Shown here: piece after piece, positions 44,192 to 56,257 of the stretch
Layout of the letters: the number at the start of each line of letters is the position of its first letter
Position numbering within the stretch: the first letter of the stretch is position 1
Assembly: GCA_902806565.1 (NCBI GenBank)
Contig: CADCXA010000030.1
Span: 372,001-436,000, forward strand
DNA: 64,000 nucleotides
Reading direction: 5' to 3'
Source of the DNA: Hypoxylon rubiginosum
Taxonomy: Eukaryota; Ascomycota; Sordariomycetes; Xylariales; Hypoxylaceae
The notes under the pieces: model-generated
Database searches by the model: none
Told to the model about the DNA's origin: nothing
Seen by the model: only the letters and a program-made list of their open reading frames with translations
Translations under genes and position numbers: made by a program

Positions 44192-45132
44192 CTTATGTAT
44201 GCACTCTGTCTCAAGGCACTTGACTTAACTTTGTGATGTATTGCATGGTCGGAGAAGTGCGTGTGAGCTTCATTATATATACTTCTTTCGTGTAATACAC
44301 CGCCCCCACGATCCCACGATGGTAGAAGCAAGCCATGTAGCCAAGTTTAGCCTCTCTAACATCGGGCTCGTCTACATTTAATCCTTCCAGTGGGAGAAAT
44401 TGCCAATCAGGCTTGAGATCGACCTCTAAGCTGTTGGACCCGAAATTTACACTATTCCCATATTTAGCATCAATCTGCAAGAGTACCAGGGAGCAAATGC
44501 TGATCCTTCTATTTTTACTGAGCTGTGCCCGTCAGCTATGACGCTACAACACTGTTCCTGAAACATTGAGGCTTGGGCAGCTTAGTTTAACTGTCAGCGC
44601 AACCAGCGCTGTTAGCATCGTCATCATTGCTTGCAGGATTGCAATGACCTGCGCCCGGTGCAGGAGGAATCTTGGCCTGCGCAACTCTTTGAATTCGCGG
44701 AGCCGACTTATAAGCACAGCTCAATATTTTCAAGAATTCATTATATCTTGCATTCTTACGACTAGTGCATAGCTTAGGCCATGTTACGGTCCTGTGAGAT
44801 ATGCCATTGAAGGCTGAATATTTAATGTGAAATTGACTACTTGTATGTGCTTATCAAAGTGAAAGCAAGAAGTCATTTCTTGGCCACAAGATGTCAAGGT
44901 ATCTATTCAACACCAATTACTTGAACAGGCGTAACAGACTACCCTACTTCGTACATACAGCAGCTAAGACGGCTGGCGGTTTGATAGAAACACTAAAATC
45001 TTAGGAACCTTCCTAGACATGACTACCTCTAACCAAGGAGGTACTAAATCGAAATCGAACAAAATATCTGCCTCTTTATTTGCTTGTATGTTTTGGACCA
45101 ACTGCGAAGAAACAATCACCGAGTCTTAAGAT
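44192..45132. other. Intergenic, with an unexplained open segment
   Basis: About 940 bases. On the minus strand, 44474-44292 reads as a plausible exon (after an acceptor CTCTTGCAG; IDAKYGNSVNFGSNSLEVDL onwards, to a GTATAT donor). There is no ATG before it and no clear continuation, so it may be a remnant. The rest is AT-rich promoter of the DUF3669 gene. Confidence 0.35.
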
Positions 45133-46296
45133 ATGAGTCCCCAAGCCCAAAGGTTGACAGATGTGTCGCAGGAATCTATTGATTCCGATGTTGCGAGCGA
45201 TGCACATGTCGCCAGGCAACATTTAGTTGCCACAGAGTTGGATACCCTCGCACCAACTACGGTGCTGCAACGGTCTTTGACAATCGGATCTATAGTCGCA
45301 ACCGCTTCATCTTTCGCGGCGCGATCCCAGAGTGTGAAGCATCTTGTAGACACCCAGAACTACGAGGACATCGGCGCAGGTCTCCAAGGGATTGCCTATG
45401 AGCGACTGGGCAGCATATACGTGACCAAAAAGGAACTTCCTACAAACCAAGGTCGCTGCTTAACTGACGAATTCGCGATGCATCGGAAAGTATCGGATGC
45501 CTTCACGAAGTACAAGGAGTACAGCGGCGATGTTCTTGTCCCGCAGCCTTTCGACTTCGTTCCAAAGGAGTCACTGTTACCTGAGCTACTGTCTCGAATG
45601 CCCGGAAACGACCGACAGCCCAGCGACGTCGCAACGATGGAAATAATCTTGCCGCTCCCAAAGATAGTACGAAAGGCAATGATCCAGAAATTCTACCCCG
45701 ATAAAAACAGTGCTTGTGACGAGCATTTGGTCACGCAGGTACTAGATGAAAGAGCAAACAAGCATTGCTTTGCACGTCTCTACCTGGGGAAGAGATCAGT
45801 TGCAATGTCTAAGGAGAACTTTACATTACGAAATCATCCTCTGACGCTCAATGTTATGGGTGACCTAGCTTTGAATGTGGAACAATTCGCTGCCATGATT
45901 GGTAACGCCTATGCCATCATGCACTGGGCTGCCAACATTACAGGAGACGATGTTGAGTTTGTCCTCGGTTTCTCGACTTCTACCGAAAATGATTTCCAGC
46001 ACCGAGAAGTCCATATGTACCTCCTCGACTTTGGTCAATGCGACACAGTCGACATGAACGAAGACCAGGATGATATATTCCAGGCCTTCAAGGGATCTTT
46101 GGATCTTCAACATAACCAGCTATACCTACCGCATCCCAAGAGAAGCGCCGCACTATATCAGGTCTGGAAGTCAGCATATCTCAGTGCCGCTCGAAAGGTT
46201 ATCCAGCATGAAGGCTTACCGTTTGATCCTGAGGAATTCTTGGAGGAGTATGAGGAGTATCTCGAGGACTTTGACCCTCAAGATAGCAGAGAGTAA
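45133..46296 (+). CDS. DUF3669 family protein
   Basis: A single-exon protein of 387 aa. The C-terminal half fits the fungal DUF3669 family: CFARLYLGKR, then FTLRNHPLTLNVMGDL, AIMHWAANITGDDVEFVLG, and the acidic HMYLLDFGQCD strand. Layout (LLDFGQC after a helical lobe) resembles a degenerate kinase/phosphotransferase fold, but the usual catalytic HxD is not evident. The first 80 residues are low-complexity Ser/Thr-rich. Cytosolic by lack of signals. Family function unknown. Confidence 0.85.
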   Translation: MSPQAQRLTDVSQESIDSDVASDAHVARQHLVATELDTLAPTTVLQRSLTIGSIVATASSFAARSQSVKHLVDTQNYEDIGAGLQGIAYERLGSIYVTKKELPTNQGRCLTDEFAMHRKVSDAFTKYKEYSGDVLVPQPFDFVPKESLLPELLSRMPGNDRQPSDVATMEIILPLPKIVRKAMIQKFYPDKNSACDEHLVTQVLDERANKHCFARLYLGKRSVAMSKENFTLRNHPLTLNVMGDLALNVEQFAAMIGNAYAIMHWAANITGDDVEFVLGFSTSTENDFQHREVHMYLLDFGQCDTVDMNEDQDDIFQAFKGSLDLQHNQLYLPHPKRSAALYQVWKSAYLSAARKVIQHEGLPFDPEEFLEEYEEYLEDFDPQDSRE

Positions 46297-46712
46297 AGGG
46301 TGGGCAAAAGAACACATCCTATAATTAGAGCGTAGGAGGTAAAAGACTCTGTTTCCTCGACAGCGAAAAGAGAAGTCCTTCTGTTATTGTCATGTCTGCC
46401 TAGTAAGGTAACTACAAATTAATAGCTCAACATTGTCTTTCATTACTAGATTTAACGCATCGGATGGCTCGTATTTGGTGACACGTTGATAGCCTAAGAT
46501 ATGATGCTGTCGTGACTTCAACCCCCTTTATCGGACAAGGGAACAGCAAGTAGATACCCGGAGTCGATACTAATATCCGTCATAGGTAATTGATTTCTCA
46601 GTATTCGCGAGGATATCATTATTAGTGTAAATCTACCAATGCATTGATACTGTTTAAAATTATACACGTATATACTATGCTCTACTGAGCTCCTAGCGAC
46701 AGCCGCTCACCG
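46297..46712. other. Intergenic between convergent genes
   Basis: 416 bases of AT-rich 3' sequence. No gene seen. Confidence 0.55.
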
Positions 46713-49046
46713 CTAACTCACAAACCACGCCTTGGCCCTCTTGGTCCACTGATGCGACAGCCCCTCGGTCTCCCGGGTCTTCTCGCGGTACAGCAGCTCC
46801 GTCAGGAACTTGTACAGGTACGTCGACGCGCCGTTGTACGAGATGCCGTGGTCGCTGTCGGTGAAGACGCGCCACTGCATCTTGGCGGGCGGGACGCCGG
46901 CGCCGACGAGCAGGTCCACGAGGGCCGCCGTGTTCTGGTAGTGCACGTTGTCGTCGCCGAGGCCGTGCTGGATCGAGAAGCCGCCCGCGATGCGCTTGAA
47001 GCCCTCGGGTCTGCGGACCGCCGACTTCTCGTACCCGTCCGGGTTCAGCTGCGACGTCTTCATGTACCGCTCCGTGTACATGCTGTCGTAGAAGCGCCAG
47101 TCGCTCACGGGCGCCACGATCAGGCCGAGCGTGAAGACGCCCGAGTCGGCCTCGACCACCTTCGCCGAGAGGTACCCGCCGTACGACCATCCGAATATGC
47201 CGACCCTCTCGGCGTCGATGAAGGGGTTCCGCGAGGCCAGCTCCTGGGCCGCCCAGATCTGGTCGGCCGCCTCGAACTCGCCCAGGTGCGACGCGACGAG
47301 CGCTCGGAACGCGCGGCCCTTGAAACCCGTGCCTCGGTTGTCGACCGTGTACTGGATGAACTCCAGCTCGGGGTCCGAAGCGATGTACGCGTTCCAGCCG
47401 ACCGACTGGAACGACTTGGATATCTCCTGCGAGCCTGGCCCTCCGTACGGCGTGAATAGGACCGGGTATGTCTTAGCAGGGTCGAAGTTGGGCGGGAGCA
47501 GCTCCATGACGTTTAGACTATACCCATCGGGGTGGTCAAGCGTGAAGTACGTAATATTTGGTAAGTTATAGTCTTGGAGTTTGTTCCAGAGAGCCTCGTT
47601 CGATGTGATAGTCCGGAGAGGCGTCGCAGTATCGTTGATGGAGTACAGTTCCTGGTAGGGAATATCAGGTCCAGAGTAGCTAAGGATGTAGTACTCGCCG
47701 CCGGACGAGAATGAAGCGCTCCAGACCGCCGGGACAGTGTCGTCGACGAGCGCCTTCGACTCCAAAGTAGAATACGAGACCGAGTACACGTGTCGCTCAG
47801 TGCTATCAGCTTGTGTCGACGTATAGTAGACCAATTCGCGCTCGCTGTCGATCTTGAGCACAGATGCTACCTCCCACTCTCCCTCCGTCAGGGCAATGGT
47901 GCTCGATCCATCCACAGCGAACAAATAGATGTGCTGATATCCCGACTCGTCCGAGACGTCGACGTAATAATCAACCGTGGATCCATTGATCGGACCAAGA
48001 TACTGGATACCAATGTCATTGTCCAGCCATCCATCGGTGCCATCTCGTTCGCGGACGACTTTGGTAGTGATCGTGTCGCCTACATCGACTCGCACGTGTT
48101 TCGAAGTATCCTGGACGCGGTTAAAAGCGCGATAAATTACACTGTCGTGTTCAGACGTAACCCAAGCGATCTCTCCGAGCACTAGGTCGTCCGCATCGAA
48201 CGCGTCAATCGGCACCGGCGTCTTCTCCTCGCTTTCGACCGTCAGAAGCGTCAAGGATACCGTTGGGTTAGTCGTGCCGACTTTGGGATATCGCAGATCC
48301 AACAGGCGGGGATACACGGGCGCGATCTTCTGGTTGTCCATGAAGTACTGCACGGTGAAGGTCTCGACGCCCGTCTCGTTGAAGCTGAGGTACGCGAGCA
48401 CCTCGCCGTCGGGCGAGAACCAGATAGCCGAGCGGCCGCCGAATATCTCTTCCTCGTAGACCCAATCCGGCACGCCGTTGAATAGGTCGGGGGAGCCGTC
48501 GTCTGTGATCTGGGAGATGGTCCCATTCTTGTTTAGGAACAGGTTATTGCCGCGCACGAAGGCAATGGCATCGCCCGCCGGCGCAAATTCGGCGTACTGA
48601 ATGTCGCCTACCTGATCGTCGACCAACGGTGTCAGCTCGCCGGATGTGACGTCCAGAATTGAGTAGTCGGCGAAGTACGAGTGGCGGTACTGTTTAGTGT
48701 AGTTGGTAGCGAAGAGGACCTTAGTAAGGTCCGGCCGTAACCAGTATTCCACTACACCATCAGGGATCAGATCCGCGGCGACGAACGTCGAGCTCTCGCC
48801 CGTGACGAAGTTCTCGAGGATGAGTGAGCCGTCATCTCCGCCGTAGATGTACTGGCCGTCTTCCCCGCCGGAGAGCCAGCTAACAGATGTGGAGCTAGAG
48901 CGGAATTGATTGTTCACCATTGTCTCGTTCCATGTCAGGATCTTTTCGCCATTGCCGGTTGGCTGGTGCGGTTGGCGAGCCGGCTGAATGGCGACTACAG
49001 AGCACAGAAGCGTAGCTCCGGCAAGGAGTGAAGCCGCGGTCTTCAT
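46713..49046 (-). CDS. Secreted dipeptidyl peptidase IV (family S9B)
   Basis: A secreted serine protease of 777 aa in one exon, removing X-Pro or X-Ala dipeptides from peptide N-termini. A signal peptide (about 1-19) leads to an eight-bladed beta-propeller with the dipeptide-anchoring [11 protein letters not shown] motif. The alpha/beta-hydrolase domain holds GWSYGG (Ser near 621), GLGDDNVH (Asp near 699) and DSDHG (His near 733). [10 protein letters not shown] is also typical. Several N-glycosylation sequons are present and there is no transmembrane anchor, so it is the extracellular form rather than the vacuolar one. Used by fungi for nitrogen acquisition from proteins. Coding DNA is strongly GC-rich at third positions. 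Confidence 0.95.
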   Translation of the reverse strand: MKTAASLLAGATLLCSVVAIQPARQPHQPTGNGEKILTWNETMVNNQFRSSSTSVSWLSGGEDGQYIYGGDDGSLILENFVTGESSTFVAADLIPDGVVEYWLRPDLTKVLFATNYTKQYRHSYFADYSILDVTSGELTPLVDDQVGDIQYAEFAPAGDAIAFVRGNNLFLNKNGTISQITDDGSPDLFNGVPDWVYEEEIFGGRSAIWFSPDGEVLAYLSFNETGVETFTVQYFMDNQKIAPVYPRLLDLRYPKVGTTNPTVSLTLLTVESEEKTPVPIDAFDADDLVLGEIAWVTSEHDSVIYRAFNRVQDTSKHVRVDVGDTITTKVVRERDGTDGWLDNDIGIQYLGPINGSTVDYYVDVSDESGYQHIYLFAVDGSSTIALTEGEWEVASVLKIDSERELVYYTSTQADSTERHVYSVSYSTLESKALVDDTVPAVWSASFSSGGEYYILSYSGPDIPYQELYSINDTATPLRTITSNEALWNKLQDYNLPNITYFTLDHPDGYSLNVMELLPPNFDPAKTYPVLFTPYGGPGSQEISKSFQSVGWNAYIASDPELEFIQYTVDNRGTGFKGRAFRALVASHLGEFEAADQIWAAQELASRNPFIDAERVGIFGWSYGGYLSAKVVEADSGVFTLGLIVAPVSDWRFYDSMYTERYMKTSQLNPDGYEKSAVRRPEGFKRIAGGFSIQHGLGDDNVHYQNTAALVDLLVGAGVPPAKMQWRVFTDSDHGISYNGASTYLYKFLTELLYREKTRETEGLSHQWTKRAKAWFVS

Positions 49047-49700
49047 GATGAGCCCAATTGAATAATACTCGACCCAAGGTGCTCAAGTGAAATAGGGGGA
49101 GCGCAATCGAGGCTCACGGGGCATAAGAGAGGGGGAGGGCACGACAAGGGAAGACGTGGGAAGCTGGTCCTCCCATTCTCTTTATAATTCACCCATGCTC
49201 GGTAAAGGTGATTCGCGATCACCGCGTAAATTGCGAATTGCCCAATTCCTGCGGCCTACCACGCCACGATGCTACCGCGGGGAGCTAGGCAAGATCTTGG
49301 GTTCTCTTATCGCCTTCCCATCTGAGCAAACGCAAAGCTCGCGGGCTCTGCTCCCCTGTTGCCTTGGCAACTCGCGGTACCCAATGAGAGCACGACGATA
49401 TGTTAGGACCGGATACGATTAATGTGATGATCCGAACTGCCGGATCGATCTGATCAATGCACGACACCCCTGCTTCTAGATTTTTTCCTTTTCCAAAGAA
49501 ATTGCAAGGCCAAACAAACTCGCCTCCGGTGGGAATATTTGGATGGTCTTGTGACTGGAAGAGTATATAAAATATGATGAGAGGTCCAGTTCTCAAGCCC
49601 AAGGGCGGCGGAGTGGCCGCAACGATCAGAAAAATGAAGGGTGAATTGATGGTGTGAGAGAGCCTTGGCATCCAAGAAATAACAACGGCGTGAGAAATGT
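49047..49700. other. DPP IV promoter and intergenic
   Basis: About 650 bases. Contains the minus-strand DPP IV promoter; a TTTATAATTC box near 49180 may be TATA-like on one strand. A long minus-strand frame (49285-49956) overlaps the next gene in another phase and is rejected. Confidence 0.5.
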
Positions 49701-50498
49701 TCAATTGGGTAAGTTTTGGCATCCAGACAACATTCGAATTGAGTGAGTTATCTTGCTTTCTTTGCTGAAGGTGTAAACCAATTGTCCATGGTTCCACGCC
49801 ATAACATCTCGAAGAGCCCGAACTAAGTCTTGCACTTGGTCTAAGATTTTCTCGTCCTCGGCAAGCTCCAAACCATCGACGATGCAGAACAATTTCCTGC
49901 CTTTGAGGTCTAGTCGCGGTAATGCGCTCAAAACCCTTACCCCCCTTTCGAAGCAATCCGGGCCGCGTCGCTTGAAAGCCTTGAAGTGTCGTCTATGCAA
50001 CCCGCCTGAGGTCTTGAATTCGTCAGGTACGAGACTGATCATGTTCCAGATAACCGATCCGAGCAGGTGCACTGGTATAGTTTCCGGCGACGTTCTCGGG
50101 TGCTTTACGTAGATCCGGAGCACAATGATCGCCCCCTGGCTATGCACACGTAGGAGCTTGGCGAATTCCTGTCCAGCATAACTGGCATCGCAATTGTGCT
50201 TCACATCGTCGAACACGAGGACGTGTACCTGCGGATGGGTTGCGTCTGCCATATCCTGGAGTCGTCGCTGTACCCCAATCTTGTAGAGGTGTAAAGGATA
50301 TTCGTAGCCGTTGACGTACATGCCCTTTTGATGAAGAGCATCGTAGTGGCTAATGCAGTCCAACTCCTCTTCTAGTCCCGTCGCATTCTTGAAAAGTTCC
50401 TCTCTAGTCATGGTCTGCGGCTTGAACAGGCATGCCAATGTCGAGAGCAGCATAGACGGCATTTTGGAAAGTTGTATCATGGAGCGTAGCAGGAACAT
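49701..50498 (-). CDS. Orphan protein of unknown function
   Basis: A single-exon frame of 265 aa from ATG 50498. Regular protein sequence includes VHVLVFDDVKHN, AIIVLRIYVKHP and a hydrophobic strand GRKLFCIVDGLELAEDEKI that looks like a Walker-B strand of STAND-type ATPases. No P-loop is present in the frame, so if related it is only a fragment. No signal peptide or membrane segment. It is divergent from the vWA-like gene. No function assigned; the start might also lie at an internal Met. Confidence 0.65.
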   Translation of the reverse strand: MFLLRSMIQLSKMPSMLLSTLACLFKPQTMTREELFKNATGLEEELDCISHYDALHQKGMYVNGYEYPLHLYKIGVQRRLQDMADATHPQVHVLVFDDVKHNCDASYAGQEFAKLLRVHSQGAIIVLRIYVKHPRTSPETIPVHLLGSVIWNMISLVPDEFKTSGGLHRRHFKAFKRRGPDCFERGVRVLSALPRLDLKGRKLFCIVDGLELAEDEKILDQVQDLVRALRDVMAWNHGQLVYTFSKESKITHSIRMLSGCQNLPN

Positions 50499-51145
50499 AT
50501 ATGCACCACGGGCGTATTCAATGGCATTGGATATTTGACATGGCGGAGGATTATATACTGCAAAGAGAGGACACCTTTGCCACGCTGTGTAGTCATCTCT
50601 TTATGTGTTATATTAGCAAGCTTCATGATGGCTTTTAGGCAAACACAACGAATTCCGACGACATTGAATATTTTACATAGAATATGGGAAAATGTGACTT
50701 TTAGCGCAGATGAAAGAGTAGCTAAACTCATCTTAACTTGAGGTTATCATGATAAAGCAGGCAGTTGCCATCAATCCGGCTGGCTCCAGCCCAGTTGTTG
50801 CCATTTCAACCTTGATGTCACTTATTATCCGTTCATCTGATCTAATAAAATTGTGAATAGCGCACCATATTTTAATTTGAACCTTACCTAAGCCAGCAAA
50901 CCTCTGTGGTTTGTGCTACAATTTGGCAGCTGATAGGTAACATTCCCATTTCTCTGATGATGTATCACGCAGGAAAAGCGATAGAAACACGATAGCACTA
51001 TTCCTGTCATATCGTGGCCAGATAATTGAGTGACTGTGAAACTCACAGTTCCACTTCCTCGGACAAAGGCATCTCTATCTAAGTACCTTCGGGCATGGTT
51101 TTTTTTCGCATCGTCACGGCTGAGTAGGTGGAAAGGAGAAGCATC
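50499..51145. other. Divergent promoter, orphan / vWA-like gene
   Basis: About 650 bases of AT-rich sequence. No gene or clear operator recognised. Confidence 0.5.
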
Positions 51146-52079
51146 ATGGACTACGAGGATGATCGTAAGTTTAGCCGCCAAATTCTGCTAATTGCCTTGG
51201 GAAATATGTACTAATCATCTAGAGTCAGGGATTCCATCGCTCCCATACCCCTTGGAAGGGACTATGCCAGCTAGTCCTACACGACAGTCCCAAGAGCCAC
51301 GATCCAAACCAGCAAATAATGACTGGAGCAAAGCTCTGACGCGGAAGCATGTCACCACCACCGAAGATCCGTACGCCTTCCTCAAGCATTTTGACACCGC
51401 CTTCCTGATCGACGACTCGGCGGCGATGGGGAACTACTGGAGCCAGGTGGGCGCGCTGCTCGACCAGATCGCGCCGATCTGCACCGAGCACGACCGCAAC
51501 GGCATCGATATCTACTTCGTGAACCACCATCCGCGAGGGTACTTTTTCTACAGCCTGATCGGAAGCCAAAGGGATCGCGCTGGCTACAAGCACATCGGGC
51601 AGGTGACGGGCGCGCCCTCCATGCGCGACAACGTGGCCGGCATATTTAGCAGCATCAGGCCGCACGGAAAGTGCCGGCTCGACCACCGGCTGGGACACAT
51701 CCTGGACGGCTACATCGACCAGATGCGGCGCCAGCTACGACGCGGACACAGGATCAAGCCGCTGAACCTCATCGTGATCACGGCGGGCATAACGGACGAC
51801 AACCCGATCGACACGCTGATGCGCACGGCTCGCAAGCTGGACGAGATGAAAGCGCCGCCGTATCAGGTGGGTGTGCAATTCTTTCGCATGGGACAGAACG
51901 AGAATGCGCGGCAGGCATTGGAGTTTGTGGACGACGACTTAGCGGAGGCGATGGACTTTCGGGACATGGTGGATACGGTGACGTGGAGCGGCCAGCCAGG
52001 AGAGCTGTCTCCTGACGCTGTGTTGAAGGTTGTGCTCGGCGCCGTGGAGAGGTCTATTGACAAGCAGAAGGTCCAATAA
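51146..52079 (+). CDS. von Willebrand A-like domain protein
   Basis: Two exons (51146-51164, a 58-nt intron, then 51223-52079) give 291 aa. The vWA fold starts at FDTAFLIDDSAAM, a DxSxM form of the MIDAS metal site DxSxS, and continues with IDIYFVNHH, the RLDHRLGHILDGYI helix, LNLIVITAGITDDNP and a final QVGVQFFRMGQNENARQAL. The second strand reads TAG where active MIDAS domains usually have TDG, so metal binding may be weakened. Similar small cytosolic vWA proteins are common in filamentous fungi and uncharacterised. GC-rich coding sequence. Confidence 0.85.
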
Positions 52080-52328
52080 TGACATATCGAGTTGCGCTGA
52101 GATTTAATTTAGACGTGCTAGTCTTGCCTTTCGCTATTGAGCGATGAATAGTTAGGCGCTCTTTTCCTAAATATCTCCTCATCTAAGACTTGTAAATAAA
52201 TGGGAGTGCACGGCTAATGAGGGTTAAATTGACTATTGAGTTTGATACTACCAAAAACGAGACTCAAAAATAATGATGTAGAAAGGGGTATCTTGAGCTA
52301 TGTCATGCGGTCTGAGCAGTCTAAGTTG

Positions 52329-53189
52329 CTAAAAGATGAAGCGTACATATGAGCTCAAATACCGAAACCACGGTAGATACGAATAAGTCGACAGCATCAA
52401 GCGGGTGCCGAGAGGCATGCGCGAGAAGCCGGTCAGGTCAGCTGGGCCCAAGCATTCTAGCATCTTCAGCTGCGGATGTAGCGATTCGAGCGTTTTCGGC
52501 TCATCGATGCCCCATTTGAAACTCGACCCAGTAGCCCTGATGACTTCAATCCTGTCTTGGAGGGACAGCGCTATGGTACCGATGCAGTCAATGATGAGCT
52601 GGCCCGACTTGAAATGTTCGACGAGTCGCTGAATCAAGTCCTTGCCGACCTCTTCTTCCAAGTACATGAGGAGTCCCTGGCAGATAACGACAGTGGGTCT
52701 GTCAGCAGGAATCTGCTTGAGCCATGCCTCCTCGGCCGCATCTGCGGCAAGTAGGCTGTACTCGCCCTCCGGATTAGGGATCAACTTGCGGCGCAATTCG
52801 ATAACGTCTGGCAGGTCGACATCGATCCAGCGGACCGTACATAAGTCTGGCTGGAGGCGCTGCCACCGGCTGTCAAGGCCGCAGCCTAGGTGCACGACGG
52901 TTGAGTGCGGGTTGGTTGCGAGGAATTCGGCAGTCCATTTGTCCAAACACAGAGCACGAAGCGTATGCATGGTAGCCTTATTGTCGTCGATCTGGAACTT
53001 TTCGACGTCGTGATCAATCCGACTAAGGATTTGGAGGGAATAGACATCATTCAGTACCGGTTGGGGCGATTCGGCGTCCCTGGCTCGGGCTATCAATGGT
53101 GCCATCAATGTCTCTTCCGTAGGCGTCAGGGTGATCTTGACTCTATCCTCGACTTGATTCGCTTGGGGAGCCATACTGGTAGTGTCCAT
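52329..53189 (-). CDS. TcmP/LCM-type SAM-dependent methyltransferase
   Basis: A single-exon methyltransferase of 286 aa in the leucine-carboxyl-methyltransferase/TcmP O-methyltransferase family. The SAM-binding motif I is VVHLGCGLDSRWQRL, followed by the acidic strand WIDVDLPDVI and ELRRKL, and motif ICQGLLMYL where relatives have EGxLMYL. The C-terminus has the substrate-lid helices. Short TcmP-like members act on small molecules; Ppm1-type members methylate PP2A. This gene lacks PPM1-specific length and is closer to the small-molecule type. Start: the ATG at 53189 precedes MDTTSMAPQANQ. Confidence 0.88.
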   Translation of the reverse strand: MDTTSMAPQANQVEDRVKITLTPTEETLMAPLIARARDAESPQPVLNDVYSLQILSRIDHDVEKFQIDDNKATMHTLRALCLDKWTAEFLATNPHSTVVHLGCGLDSRWQRLQPDLCTVRWIDVDLPDVIELRRKLIPNPEGEYSLLAADAAEEAWLKQIPADRPTVVICQGLLMYLEEEVGKDLIQRLVEHFKSGQLIIDCIGTIALSLQDRIEVIRATGSSFKWGIDEPKTLESLHPQLKMLECLGPADLTGFSRMPLGTRLMLSTYSYLPWFRYLSSYVRFIF

Positions 53190-53952
53190 ATTGTGTCAGT
53201 CGATGGTCAGGGCAACACACAGTATTTAATAGGAATGTTAAGACCGACGCTCACGAGACTGCCCTTGATACCTAAATAATTCAATCTCAAAGAACAATGC
53301 GACGGCCATAAGCGTTGTCGGAAAAGGGCGTCTCATTTATATATTCGTAGCTTCGTCATTTTCATCATAAATCATATTGGTGGAGAAGATTGAAATACGG
53401 CGTATCTGCATTCGCGTTGCTTTGGTAGGATACGCCGCATAATACGCCTGAAGGTCAGCGTTCTTGCCCCATGAAATAATGAGTATGACCCCTATCATGT
53501 GACGCTACCAGATAATGGAGCACCATGTTTGGTGACATTTAGCTCACTCAAATCAACGTCATCTCCGCAGCGTCTTCTTGACGTGACGCCGATGGATGAA
53601 GAGGACAAAAATTAGGATTGAGGGGGATTTCCGATGTAAGGCAGCAGTAGTAGTAAGTTACGGGATGCCTCAGGCTATCAGACCCACTAAATTTTAGCTT
53701 CCATCTTGCTTAGCCCGATAAGGGTGTCGCTAAAAGCACTGCTACAAGCACCGCTAAAGCTTCGCTCTCTCTAGCCCGTAGCCCGGTATTGGCTTTGGCA
53801 TTTGCCGGTTGCCTGCCAACTCTTCTCTTTCAACCCGGATCCTTTCAGGCATGAAAATAAACCAAGTGGTTTATATCTATCTTCAAGTGTCGCTATGTCT
53901 AGCTCGTCCCATTTCCATATTCAAACACTTGCTTTGCGGTCTCTACGCTACC
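53190..53952. other. Divergent promoter, methyltransferase / SNM1
   Basis: About 760 bases. A short direct repeat of GCTAAAAGCACTGCTACAAG type occurs near 53730-53760 (GCTAAAAGCAC, GCTACAAGCAC, GCTAAAGC). The SNM1 frame is open into this region but no upstream ATG gives family sequence. Confidence 0.5.
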
Positions 53953-56257
53953 ATGTCAACCTTCGACGGTATCGTGCACGAGTTCCCTGACATCAGGATT
54001 GATTTCTTCCGTGGTCTCGATCGCCGACCCCCGCTGGCTTGCTTCTTGAGCCATGTGCATAGCGACCATCTGGCTGGGCTCGACAAACTCCGCAGTCCTT
54101 TGTATGTCACTTCCAATCCTGCGAAACAGTGAAACATCTACCAACCATGCTGCTGACATTATATGACGCAGTGTTTATTGCTCGGCCGCAACGAGAGAAA
54201 TTCTACTTCGGCTCGAAAAACATCCATGCCGGCTGAACTATGCCAGGGGGATCTTGGAGGATCCAAGACTGCAGACTTATAAGCATCTTGCTAGAGTATT
54301 GAAGCCCATCCCTTTGGATACACCCGCCGAGATTGAGCTGAAGCCTGGCCATAATATTCAAGTTACGCTCATTGATGCCAACCACTGCGCTGGCTCTGTT
54401 ATGTTTTGTACGTGGCCATATTTAGACCTATTACTCTTCGAAAAGCAGTGATATTAATAGTTTCTGTAGTGATTGAAGGTGATGGCAAGGCTGTTTTGTG
54501 TACCGGAGATATCAGGAGCGAACCCTGGTGGGTTAATTCTATCGCCAGGAACCCTAGTATGGTTGAATACTCAACGGGGTTAAAGACGCTCGATAGAATC
54601 TACCTGGATACATCCATGCTGGATGACTTTCAATTGCAGACCAAAGCCGAGGGACTTCGCGAGCTCCTGAAAAAAGTATGCCGATATCCGAAAGATACCA
54701 TTTTCCATATGCAAGCATGGACATACGGGTAAGACAAGCCGACCCTAGATGGTGTACGACTTTTGACTTACAAATCATAGGTACGAAGAGGTTTGGGTTG
54801 CTCTGTCGAAAGCCTTGAATTCCAAGGTAAACTGGACCCTCCTGTGCTTGAGGGATTGCTTCTTTATTGATCATGATGTTAGATCCATGTCGACAAGTAC
54901 AAGATGGGTGTCTACAAGTCGCTCGTAACGAAATCGTCGGACAAGCGCTTTGCTGCCCAAACGCACCTAACTAAAGACGCCCCCTATTTAGTGGGCTTCA
55001 CTTGCGGTAATAATCAGTACGACGGGTGTCTAACTCTCGATGAAGACGTACGGATCCATAGCTGCGAGAAGGGAACGAGCTGCTCGATCATGGAGACCAA
55101 ACCGATTGTTTTCATTCAGCCCATTGTCGCGCACCTCGAAAATGGACGCGACATGGTCGAAGTCGGCATTGGCGGAGGCGCAGATGATCTGATACAGAAG
55201 CCAAGTCTTCAGCTTGACGATATTCTAACCCTCATCGAAATGTAAGTAGTAGGAGTAACACAACTCCTGCGCCCGGTCACTAAATTCTAGCAGAATTCAT
55301 AAGAATGAAAAGATTTTGGGCGAATTTGGAACTGAGATTAAAGATTTCCTGAAAATGGCAGTAGCCTACTCCGGGGACGTCAGTCTCGACGTAGATATCT
55401 CTAGCTCGGCAAAAGACGAATCTATCGCAGACATACTCAACTCGCTTGCCACCAAAATCAGCGCAATTCGCAACCCGACAAATAAGCCCGAGGAAAATGG
55501 GCAGGATAATGTACTGCCGAAAAAGATCACGTTCCCATATGCCAGACATTCCAGCTTGCCAGAACTTCGACATTTGGTCGAAACTCTTAGACCGAAGGAT
55601 ATTTGGCCGTGTACAGTAGACCTAATCTCCTGGGAGAGAAGAGGCATTGCCATGGAAAAGCTATTCGGAGACTGCTGCACCGGGAAAGTCTTCCTACATG
55701 ACCTACTAATGGAACAAATACGCGAAAAGCGGCGGGACCTGGAAGAAAAAGATGAGCAGGAGGAAGGACAACCCGAGACCCAGCCAACTACCACTGCCCA
55801 CTTAGGTCCACGGTCCAGTCCGCCTATCCCGTCGACTGATATTCCCGAGCCTTATGAACCCGACGGCGATATCAGCACGCCAATAGTGATATCTCCGCCA
55901 AAAATGAGACGGAACCAACCAAGTTCTTCCACGTTGCTGCCAGATGACAATGATGTACAAACCGCCCACGACGAAGTCGAATTACCGTCTTCGCTACCAC
56001 GACCGGCGAGTAAACGCGATTACGAAGCGTTCCAAGGCGAGCAGGATACGGAAGATAGCACTTCCCAAGAGGGCGACGACTTGACCCTGCAAGATTCCCA
56101 GACCTCGACGATATCCGACCACGCATACGAAACAAGGCTGCGTGCGTTCCAAGCGGCCCGGGCTAACATGGAAGGCGATGAAGACTGGAGGACATTTGAT
56201 CTTATATCTACGACGGGTCACCATAGCACCCTGGAGCCGGAACTAGGGAGCACATAA
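53953..56257 (+). CDS. Artemis/SNM1-type DNA-repair nuclease
   Basis: A metallo-beta-lactamase/beta-CASP nuclease of 670 aa acting in interstrand-crosslink or end-processing repair in the nucleus. Exons: 53953-54101, 54172-54407, 54470-54728, 54781-54826, 54883-55241, 55294-56257, in frame. MBL motifs: HVHSDHLAGL (HxHxDH), DANHCAGSVMFLIEG, and TGDIRSE. The beta-CASP part has HMQAWTYGYEEVW, and GRDMVEVGIGG is further downstream. The start ATG 53953 gives MSTFDGIVHEFPDIRIDFFR, which fits the Artemis-like N-terminus; the open frame upstream has no homology. The last acceptor is a tandem TAGCAG site. The C-terminal 200 residues are low-complexity and acidic, likely disordered. Confidence 0.92.

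Noticed and set aside
46752..47459. 235-codon plus-strand frame
   Set aside because: Antisense shadow of the GC-rich DPP IV gene; Arg/Val/Leu-rich low-quality composition and no domain.
49285..49956. 223-codon minus-strand frame
   Set aside because: Overlaps the orphan gene in another phase and runs into the DPP IV promoter; no domain.
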